DNA of 7,287 nucleotides from UBA6244 sp041582875 (lineage in GTDB: Bacteria > Bacteroidota > Bacteroidia > Bacteroidales > F082), in assembly GCA_041582875.1 (NCBI GenBank), contig JBFHGX010000181.1:1-7287 (forward strand), read 5' to 3'. Each line of letters starts with the position of its first letter. The stretch's first letter is position 1. Both the position numbers and the translations under genes were made by a program. The notes beneath the pieces are model-generated. The model was given only the letters and a program-made list of their open reading frames with translations. It was not told the origin of the DNA and made no database searches. Shown here piece after piece: positions 1-6,400 of the stretch.

Positions 1-726
1 GAAGAGGATGGAATCCGACCCGACATGGTCATCAGCACCGAACCCACCAACCTGAATATTTATCGCGGTCATCGCGGACGCATGGAAATGCATGTCAGTT
101 TCTATGGGGTTTCATCGCATGGCTCAGCTCCCGAACGGGGCAAAAACGCCATTTACATGGCCAGTAAAGTGGCCCTGGAAATTGAAAAACTCAACGAACG
201 TTTGGCCGGTGATCCATTTCTGGGAAAGGGCAGTGTAACCATTTCAGAGTTTGTTTCAGGAAGTCCGTCGTTGTGCGCTGTGGCCGATTTTGCCCGCATC
301 CACCTCGACCGTCGGCTAACCTGGGGCGAAACCAAAGAATCTGCTGTCAAGGAAATTGAAACCCTTATTGAGGGAATGAACGCCAAAGTGGAAGTACTCG
401 ATTACCTCGAAACGGCATACACCGGACTGCAATATGGCATGGAAAAATACTATCCCACCTGGAAAATTCCCGAAGACCATCCCATCGTCGTTACTGGGGT
501 TCAGGCTTACGAAAAACTCTACCACAAAAAACCGTTAGTAGATAAATGGACGTTCTCGACCAACGGCGTCACCATCAACGGGGTGTATGGCATTCCTACC
601 ATCGGTTTTGGACCGGGGAATGAAGTGCTGGCCCACGCTCCCAACGAAAAAGTGGCCATCAGCGATCTGGTAACGGCTTCCGCCTTTTATGCCGCTTTTG
701 CGCATCAATTTTCAATAAACGAATAA
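1..726 (+). CDS. ygeY: YgeY-like M20-family metallohydrolase, 3' part (5' end outside window)
   Basis: The frame is open from base 1 to TAA at 724-726, giving 241 visible residues. The usual family length is about 400, so roughly the first 160, including the first zinc ligands, lie outside. The ATG at base 25 is internal and not the start. What is seen: STEP at codons 12-15 (E14 at the position of an M20 metal ligand); the dimerisation (lid) domain starting near GRMEMHV and containing SSHGSAPERG (H40); and a C-terminal HAPNE motif with H212 as the expected last zinc ligand, followed by a helix. The overall sequence resembles the YgeY / selenium-metabolism-linked hydrolases of the peptidase M20 (ArgE/DapE) family, which are cytoplasmic amidohydrolases whose physiological substrate is not firmly established. 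The ygeW-like gene starts 9 bases after its stop, the neighbour expected for ygeY, which strengthens the call. A generic M20 deacylase is the alternative. Confidence 0.85.
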   Translation, partial: EEDGIRPDMVISTEPTNLNIYRGHRGRMEMHVSFYGVSSHGSAPERGKNAIYMASKVALEIEKLNERLAGDPFLGKGSVTISEFVSGSPSLCAVADFARIHLDRRLTWGETKESAVKEIETLIEGMNAKVEVLDYLETAYTGLQYGMEKYYPTWKIPEDHPIVVTGVQAYEKLYHKKPLVDKWTFSTNGVTINGVYGIPTIGFGPGNEVLAHAPNEKVAISDLVTASAFYAAFAHQFSINE

Positions 727-735
727 CAATTTACC

Positions 736-1944
736 ATGGATATAAAAAACACCATCAATCAACTCAGTAAGCTTGACACCCATCTTTTTGGCAAAGATTT
801 CCTTCTCACTTGGGAAAAATCTGAGGACGAATTAAGAGCTGTTCTGCAAATTGCCAACATCTTAAAAATGATGCGGGAAGAAAATATTTCACCCCGCGTT
901 TATCAATCAGGATTGGCTGTAAGCATCTTCCGCGACAACAGCACACGTACCCGTTTTTCCTATGCTTCGGCAGCCAACCTGTTGGGTCTGGCTGTTCAGG
1001 ATATGGATGAAACCAAATCTCAAATCGCTCATGGCGAAACGGTGCGCGAAACCGCCAACATGATCTCTTTTTTATCTGATTTTATCGGCATCCGCGACGA
1101 CATGTACCTGGGAGAAGGCAACAAATACATGCGCGAGGTAGGCGATGCCCTTGATGATGGATTTGCCCAAGGCGTGTTACCCACACGTCCCGGAATCATC
1201 AACCTGCAATGCGATCAGGATCATCCAACCCAGTCGATGGCCGATCTATTGCATCTGCAACAGCACTTTGGTTCGTTGGAAAACCTACGGGGTAAAAAAC
1301 TGGTGATGAGTTGGGCCTATTCGCCCAGCTATGGCAAACCCCTTTCGGTTCCTCAGGGAATTATCGCCCTGATGACCCGATTTGGCATGGATGTAGAGCT
1401 GGCGCACCCCGAAGGCTATGAATTGATTCCGGAAATTGTGGACATTGCCAAACAAAACGCCCAAAAAAGCGGAGGACAGTTCTCTATAAACAACAACATG
1501 AAAGACGCTATGAGGGACGCCGACATTGTCTATCCAAAAAGTTGGGCTCCTTTTCACATCATGCAACAGCGCACCGAATTACTTAAAAGTGCAGACAAAC
1601 AAGGACTGGCTGATCTGGAAAAAACCTGTCTGGCCAACAATGCCAAACATTTGGATTGGGAATACAATGCCGACAAGATGCAAGTGACCAAAAACCAGGA
1701 TGCCTTGTACATGCATTGCTTGCCTGCCGACATCAGCGGAATTTCATGCAAAGCTGGGGAAGTTTCTGGTGAAGTTTTCGAAAAATACCGCATTCCCACT
1801 TACGTGGAAGCAGGCTTTAAACCCTATATCATTGCCGCCATGATGTTCGCCAATAAATTTGAGAATCCGGCACAAACATTAAATCAAATCCTAACCAGGG
1901 GAAGACAACGGTTTGGGGTATCGGATTGCGTTCGACCCGTTTAA
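736..1944 (+). CDS. ygeW: YgeW-like knotted carbamoyltransferase
   Basis: Complete gene of 402 residues, ATG 736 to TAA 1942-1944. It is a member of the aspartate/ornithine carbamoyltransferase superfamily, which moves the carbamoyl group of carbamoyl phosphate; the true acceptor of YgeW is not settled. Carbamoyl-phosphate loop FRDNSTRTR is at residues 65-73 (the S-T-R-T-R signature), DHPTQSMADL at 162-171 is the H-P-x-Q motif, and HCLPADI at 327-333 is the second-substrate loop. Long stretches (for example KSQIAHGETVRETANMIS and WAYSPSYGKPLSVPQG) look the same as Escherichia coli YgeW as I remember it, so this is not an ordinary ArgF or PyrB. The start fits because the N-terminus aligns with the family and lies 9 bases after the ygeY stop; there is no clear Shine-Dalgarno site, normal for Bacteroidota. 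The C-terminal tail FGVSDCVRPV seems to extend past the E. coli protein. The product is a cytoplasmic homo-oligomer, probably co-transcribed with ygeY. Confidence 0.92.
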   Translation: MDIKNTINQLSKLDTHLFGKDFLLTWEKSEDELRAVLQIANILKMMREENISPRVYQSGLAVSIFRDNSTRTRFSYASAANLLGLAVQDMDETKSQIAHGETVRETANMISFLSDFIGIRDDMYLGEGNKYMREVGDALDDGFAQGVLPTRPGIINLQCDQDHPTQSMADLLHLQQHFGSLENLRGKKLVMSWAYSPSYGKPLSVPQGIIALMTRFGMDVELAHPEGYELIPEIVDIAKQNAQKSGGQFSINNNMKDAMRDADIVYPKSWAPFHIMQQRTELLKSADKQGLADLEKTCLANNAKHLDWEYNADKMQVTKNQDALYMHCLPADISGISCKAGEVSGEVFEKYRIPTYVEAGFKPYIIAAMMFANKFENPAQTLNQILTRGRQRFGVSDCVRPV

Positions 1945-1965
1945 CTGGCGCTCGTTTGCAACGAG
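1945..1965 (+). repeat. REP-like hairpin repeat, copy 1
   Basis: A CTGGCG leader is followed by the stem CTCGTT (1951-1956), loop TGC and stem AACGAG (1960-1965), a perfect 6-bp hairpin. It abuts the ygeW stop codon. The same leader and stem recur near 2148 and 2890. The short leader plus small hairpin resembles REP elements mobilised by RAYT (TnpA-REP) transposases, but no such gene is in the window, so that link is inference. Unlike the other copies it is not followed by TGTC; it runs directly into the 15-bp palindrome at 1969. Confidence 0.75.
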
Positions 1966-1968
1966 TTT

Positions 1969-2001
1969 AAACCTGACAGGTTTTTGAAACCTGTCAGGTT
2001 T
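1969..2001. repeat. Perfect 15-bp inverted repeat (palindrome family, copy 1); possible ygeW terminator
   Basis: Left arm AAACCTGACAGGTTT (1969-1983), 3-base loop TTG, right arm AAACCTGTCAGGTTT (1987-2001); the arms are exact reverse complements. It lies 25 bases after the ygeW stop, where a terminator would be expected, and the RNA would fold into a strong stem ending in UUU. The U tract is short and followed by ATACC, so terminator function is uncertain. The same palindrome recurs at 3325-3357, so it is a dispersed repeat rather than a locus-specific terminator alone. Confidence 0.85.
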
Positions 2002-2044
2002 ATACCATTTATCAATTGAATTTAGCTTCTACGCTATTAAGGTA

Positions 2045-2120
2045 TAATGCCGATATAGAATTGAAGAGGTTTTAGGAGCGAAGCAAACGTAAAGCTCATT
2101 TCAATTCATACTCGGTATTA
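2045..2120. repeat. Long imperfect inverted repeat (hairpin about 76 bases)
   Basis: The arm at 2045-2065 (TAATGCCGATATAGAATTGA, plus A) matches the reverse complement of 2100-2120 at 16 of 21 positions, with eight identical bases (GAATTGAA) innermost and ATCGG/TCGG plus ATTA further out. Inside, GAGGTTTTA (near 2065-2074) can partly pair with TAAAGCTC (near 2090-2097), leaving a loop around GGAGCGAAGCAAACG. A folded RNA or a small palindromic non-autonomous element are both possible; no coding potential is seen. Boundaries are approximate. Confidence 0.6.
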
Positions 2121-2147
2121 GCAACCCAAGCACCGAAACAAAACTAA

Positions 2148-2172
2148 CTGGCGCTCGTTTTCAACGAATGTC
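2148..2172 (+). repeat. REP-like hairpin repeat, copy 2
   Basis: CTGGCG is followed by stem CTCGTT (2154-2159), loop TTC, and AACGAA (2163-2168), one mismatch from a perfect stem, then TGTC. The preceding TAA is shared with copy 1 (TAACTGGCG in both). It seems to sit inside a 21-base-period array: a unit matching the array (ACCCAAGCACCGAAACAA) lies just before it, at 2124, and regular units resume at 2195. Confidence 0.65.
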
Positions 2173-2194
2173 TCCCCCAAAATACATTTCGTAT

Positions 2195-2319
2195 CTCCAA
2201 GTACCGAAACAACACCTCCAAGTAGTGAAACAATCCCTAAAAGCATCGTGTCAACACCTCCAAGCAGCGAAACAAGAGCAAAAAATTGCAATCCGTAGCT
2301 CCAAGCAACACTAACAAAC
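2195..2319. repeat. Degenerate 21-base tandem array A (CTCCAAG units)
   Basis: Units begin at 2195, 2216, 2237 (diverged), 2258, 2279 (very diverged, 20 bases) and 2299, so the period is 21 bases. The clearest units read CTCCAAGTACCGAAACAACA, CTCCAAGTAGTGAAACAATC and CTCCAAGCAGCGAAACAAGA. A related stray unit lies at 2124-2144. The plus strand is rich in A and C and poor in G. No spacers separate the units, and no credible protein is encoded. Function is unknown. Confidence 0.7.
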
Positions 2320-2323
2320 CTGA

Positions 2324-2343
2324 CACGCTTAACTCCAGGCACT
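2324..2343. repeat. 20-bp direct repeat, copy 1
   Basis: CACGCTTAACTCCAGGCACT occurs here and again exactly at 2851-2870, in the same orientation. The two copies flank tandem array B. The flanks differ (AACCTGA before this one, ACTTTAGG before the other), so the match is sharply limited to 20 bases. Confidence 0.8.
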
Positions 2344-2379
2344 AAATCAACCAATAACAAAGCAACTCCTGACCATCTA

Positions 2380-2695
2380 GGGGTTACGTTGATCCTCATA
2401 CGGACACCCCTTAACCCCAAAGGGTTAAATCTGAGTTTTCCAGGATCAACCTCAATCCCCAAACGATCAACGTAAAGCCAAAGAGGGTCATCGTCAATCC
2501 CTAAAGGGTCATCGCCGAGCCTTAAAGGATCATCCATCAACCCCCAAAGGGTCAAAGCCGAGCCTCAAAGGGTCATCGTTGAACCTTAAAGGATCATCCA
2601 TCAACCCCAAAAAGGTCAAAGCCGAGCCTAAGAGGGTCATCGTTGCGCCCCAAAGGGATATTGTTGAGCCATAAAGAGTCAACAAAGGAACAAAG
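2380..2695. repeat. Degenerate 21/22-base tandem array B with a 64-base higher-order repeat
   Basis: Consecutive units start at 2421, 2442, 2463, 2484, 2505, 2526, 2548, 2569, 2590, 2612, 2633, 2654 and 2675; more diverged units lie at 2380-2420. The consensus is about AGGGTCATCGTTGAGCC followed by YYAA. Units of 22 bases occur at 2526-2547 and 2590-2611. Three successive units form a higher-order repeat: CTTAAAGGATCATCCATCAA appears at 2521 and again at 2585, 64 bases apart, with the following two units also matching. Both strands carry open frames through parts of the array (minus-strand heptads of DDPLRLG type), but the 22-base units shift the frame, so it looks like a non-coding minisatellite. 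Confidence 0.85.
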
Positions 2696-2850
2696 AAAGG
2701 GTTGCCACGAACCAAAAAGGATTTTACTTTTGATGAAAGGGATAATATTCACTCTGACATACAACTACCTCCTCCATATACAATTAATTGTATCCTATCA
2801 ACATCAAAATGACAAACCACCAGTAGCAACCCTGAATTCCAGACTTTAGG
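2696..2850. other. Intergenic stretch with no gene seen; contains a 16-bp palindrome at 2778-2793
   Basis: The tandem array fades out here into A-rich sequence. The only structured element is a perfect palindrome, ATACAATTAATTGTAT, at 2778-2793. It could be a protein-binding site or a chance AT-rich palindrome. A short plus-strand open frame crosses this stretch but starts inside the tandem array and has no family resemblance. Confidence 0.4.
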
Positions 2851-2870
2851 CACGCTTAACTCCAGGCACT
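2851..2870. repeat. 20-bp direct repeat, copy 2
   Basis: Exact second copy of CACGCTTAACTCCAGGCACT, 527 bases downstream of the first and in the same orientation. REP-like hairpin copy 3 begins 20 bases after it. Confidence 0.8.
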
Positions 2871-2889
2871 TTTAACTCTCCCCCCTGTT

Positions 2890-2914
2890 CTGGCGCTCGT
2901 TTGTAACGAGTGTC
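2890..2914 (+). repeat. REP-like hairpin repeat, copy 3
   Basis: CTGGCG followed by stem CTCGTT (2896-2901), loop TGT, stem AACGAG (2905-2910), then TGTC. The stem is perfect; only the loop differs from copy 1 (TGT versus TGC). It has the same orientation as the other two copies. Confidence 0.75.
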
Positions 2915-3306
2915 CCTTCACACCACTACCCAACTCACAATCAACCACATACCTCCACTCCCAAAAATAATCGAAAAATAATTCAAAAAAATGGTAGAAT
3001 TTTTGGCCAAAACAGTACACTATTAATGAAGACCCTTACTTTTTTAACCTGCTAATCGAAAATGCATGCAGATAAAATGGAATGACCACTTACGTGTTTG
3101 GCTGAAAAAACACCTTAACTTTTATGGCAAATCCGGCCATAAAAAGGCGTATTACTATCAGTCAATACATATTCCTCTGATTCCTGCTTGGGGAATAAAG
3201 CGTATATGCCTAAATTTCAACTTTTTACCCCCCCATTTCATTTTCAGGAATACAGCGACAATAAGCACATTTTTACCATAGGGAAAAACAAGTTTATCAT
3301 ACGGTG
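2915..3306. other. Intergenic stretch without a convincing gene
   Basis: AT-rich sequence between the last hairpin repeat and the second palindrome. A 71-codon plus-strand open frame (3066-3281) and a 36-codon one (3206-3316, starting MPKFQLF) are present in different frames. Neither resembles a family I know, and they overlap each other. No tRNA, rRNA or riboswitch is visible. It may be decayed coding sequence. Confidence 0.4.
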
Positions 3307-3370
3307 GGGGTGTTGAACAAAAACAAACCTGACAGGTTTTGAAAACCTGTCAGGTTTAAAACAACACCCC
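3307..3370. repeat. Nested inverted repeat: 16-bp palindrome (copy 2) inside an outer 9-bp stem
   Basis: The inner arms AAACCTGACAGGTTTT (3325-3340) and AAAACCTGTCAGGTTT (3342-3357) are exact reverse complements around a single G; in RNA the loop would open slightly. It is the same palindrome as at 1969-2001, with one extra base per arm. An outer stem, GGGGTGTTG (3307-3315) with CAACACCCC (3362-3370), pairs perfectly around it, separated by A-rich spacers of 9 and 4 bases. It ends 63 bases before the protease start codon, so it lies in the promoter or leader region and might end upstream transcription or be a transposed palindromic element. Confidence 0.85.
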
Positions 3371-3433
3371 TTTGCCTACCAAACCAAGTATCAAAATAGT
3401 ACCAATCAAGTAACAATTCAAAGATCAATATTT

Positions 3434-6400
3434 ATGAAAGAAAAAATTAAACAACTCATACGGTATGTTGGCATACTCTGCCTACCCTTACTCATACTAC
3501 CTAAAATGGCAATTTCCCAAGAAATACAACCCGGTATCCTGTATTTTCATGTGCTGTCTGATGAAGCAAAACCTGCATCAAAAGGAAGTTTGTTTCCAAC
3601 AAACAAAACCATGGCGAATTTCTTTGAAGAATATCAGGTAACTTCATTCGAACAGGCTGCTCCCTTTGCACGAACAAAGGAATTGCATGATGTTTATTAT
3701 ATCAATTGCTTGGGTAATGTTGAACAGTTAAAAACCAATTTGCAGGAAAATTGTTCTGATTTGGTTAACAGTTTTATGTTTTTATACGAACCTGTTTTGA
3801 CCTATGAGCCATCAGATGAAATGTGGCGAAATAACAGCATTGGTAATAGCCTTTGGTATTTGTACAAAATTCAAGCTGATAGTGCCTGGGAGATTACCAG
3901 AAGTTCCGACAGTATAGATGTTGCATTTTATGATCTTTTACCGGATCCAACCCATCCTGATATAGTTACAAAATTGAACTTACCCTATAATCCATTAACC
4001 GGTGGACAATATTATCCCAATACCGGAACACATGGACAAACAGTTGCAGGTTTTATTGCAGCAGAAACTGCAGAAACAGGTGAAACCGCCCTTGGCCCAA
4101 TGCCCTCCATCGGTTTTAACAGTATGTTATATGCTTATTCCAACGCGCCCAATACCTATACTGGAAATAAAAGTTCAGTTTATCAAATGCTGCATGCCTC
4201 CACAGTTATGAAAGCCGAGGTTATATCCATTAGCCTTTTTAGGTCGCAAACCATAACCAATAATGAAATATATCTAGCTTTGAAAGAAATACTTGATAAT
4301 GGTACTGTAATTGTCGCAGCAGCTGGTAACAAAGATACTGATGGTCCCCAACCCGTATTTAACGGACTCACTTTTGACGAAATTATTGTGGTGAGTGGAA
4401 CAGACTCCACCGATCATTTTGTTCTTTACGATAGTTTGGGAAATTGGTTGCAAAATGATGCTCATTATCCTTCAGTAGATTTATGTGCTCCGGGCTACAA
4501 TATGATGGGTTTAAAAGGTACATTAAAAGATACGGTAGTTGCCGGAGATACAGTTCAAGTGCCAAATAGCTGGCCGTATTATGGTAACGAAAGCGGAACC
4601 TCCTTTGCAACCCCAATCACCGCCGGTGTAGCCGCCCTGATCAAATCCATCAATCCTTGCCTTACGCCCAGAGATGTGGAATACATACTGAAATCTACCA
4701 CCGACTCCATTGTTGATGCCAATGTTTATCCCGGTGAAGTGGGTACCGGAAGACTTAACGCCTATAAGGCAGTAAAACTAGCCAAAGAAAGCTATGAGTT
4801 TAAGAATTATACCATTCACAACGGGGAAGATATTACCTGGAATACGCCACACTTTATTGACACCTTGCTGGTTGAACCGGGCGGAAAACTCACCATTACC
4901 GAGGATTGCTTCTTTAACGAAGGAGGTGTGGCCATTGTAGATACCACGGCTTTTTTGTACGTAAACTATGCCCGACTCACCACCACTTGCCGCAACATGT
5001 GGTACGGGATTGAAGTGTGGGGAAATGCTGAGGCAAGTCAGTTCGACTACAACGACTATTGCCCTCAAGGCAGGTTAATACTCGATGGTGCCATCATTGA
5101 AAATGCAGAGGAAGCTGTTCGACTCTGGAAACCCGAACATTTTGGTACATCAGGGGGTTATGTTATTGCCACCAACAGTACTTTCCGCAACAACAAAAGA
5201 GCAGTGGAGGGCATTAGTTACCACAACTACGACCCCCAAACACAAACCCCCTACCGCAATTTTACCCGTTTCGAAAATTGTACTTTCTCCGTTGATGAGG
5301 AATACCATAATTATGTTCCTTTCCTGGGTTTCGTTACCTTGTTCGACATGGAAGGGGTTAAATTCAATGGTTGTGATTTCTATAACAACAGCAGGTATAT
5401 CCAACCTAATGGCATCATTTTAGATGATTCCCTCACCGGGTTTGGAATTTACAGCATCGATGCGGGCTATTCCGTGAATTCACGCTGCAACTCTGAGTAC
5501 TTGCCGTGTCCGCCCCAAAGTGTCGACTCCAGTCGGTTTATTCACCTCAAATTTGGTATTCATGCCAAAAACAGCCGAAGCAACAATACCATCGATGTAG
5601 AAAACAGCCAGTTTTACGAAAACATCACCGGGGTTTACACCAGTGCTTTGATACAGCCTACCATTGTACACAACTCATTTTATGTAAATGCAGTGGACAC
5701 CTCCAAGCACCTTACCTATGGTGGCTTGTACCTCGACAACCATACCACCGGTTTTGTGGTACAGGAAAATGAGTTTTCGAGTGCACAAGGTTTTGCAGGT
5801 CCTTTTCCGTTTGTAACAGAGAGTATCGGTATCTGTGTAAACAACTCAGGAGACGAGAACAACCTATTGTACAACAATCGGTTTGAACATCTCCTGGTGG
5901 GTATTCTGGCACAAAACCACAACCGGGCAAAGGACGGAACACAAGGCTTAAAAATTGGCTGTAATGAGTTTTATACCAACCAATACGATGTGGCCATTAC
6001 CGCTTTGGTACCTGATTCTACTATTTCGGGGATTCGCTTTAGACAAGGATCAGATGGCCCCGAAATTACCGACCCCGCCGGAAACATCTTCAGCCCCAAC
6101 CTGGAACAGGTGGCCGATGCCTGGGACATTTATGACGAAACCAACCGCATTCAATACTGGTACCATGCCCAACAAAATGGCTACGACCTGCTGCCCGATT
6201 CGGTGTCCAATGGGCCCTGGCTGCCTGCTATTGTGGATGTTAGACCGAATACACGTACTGATCCATTTACTAAAAACGGGGCTTGCCCTTCTCTAATAGA
6301 AGGATCGGGGGGTGGAATGGAATCCTTAAAAACCACCATCGCAGAGATGGAATACAAAACCGATTCGGTAGCCGGCTTGTTGGCATTGCTTACCGATGGA

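Noticed and set aside
25..27. ATG at 25 as the start of ygeY
   Set aside because: The frame is open to base 1, and the preceding codons (EEDGIRPD) continue the conserved M20 sequence, so the gene is cut by the window edge.
2118..2555. 145-codon minus-strand open frame with DDPLRLG-type heptads
   Set aside because: It is a by-product of the 21-base tandem repeat, has no family resemblance, and is thrown out of frame by the 22-base units. It also crosses hairpin repeat copy 2.
2195..2695. CRISPR array
   Set aside because: Units are contiguous with no unique spacers, they are degenerate, and no cas gene is present.
2530..2715. 61-codon minus-strand open frame with similar heptads
   Set aside because: It is the continuation of the same repeat in another frame. 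The overlap of two frames over one array argues against coding.
2643..2849. 68-codon plus-strand open frame
   Set aside because: It starts inside the tandem array, has no recognisable domain and runs through low-complexity sequence.
3066..3281. 71-codon plus-strand open frame (MQIKWND...)
   Set aside because: No known family, no supporting neighbour, and composition like the AT-rich spacer. It cannot be excluded, but there is no positive evidence.
3206..3316. 36-codon plus-strand open frame (MPKFQLF...), possibly a gene remnant
   Set aside because: The composition looks protein-like, but it is too short, unrecognised, and ends in the outer arm of the inverted repeat.
3371..3433. Bacteroidota-type promoter (TTTG / TAnnTTTG) before the protease gene
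   Set aside because: A TTTG occurs at 3372-3375, but no convincing -7 element follows at the right distance, so no promoter is called.
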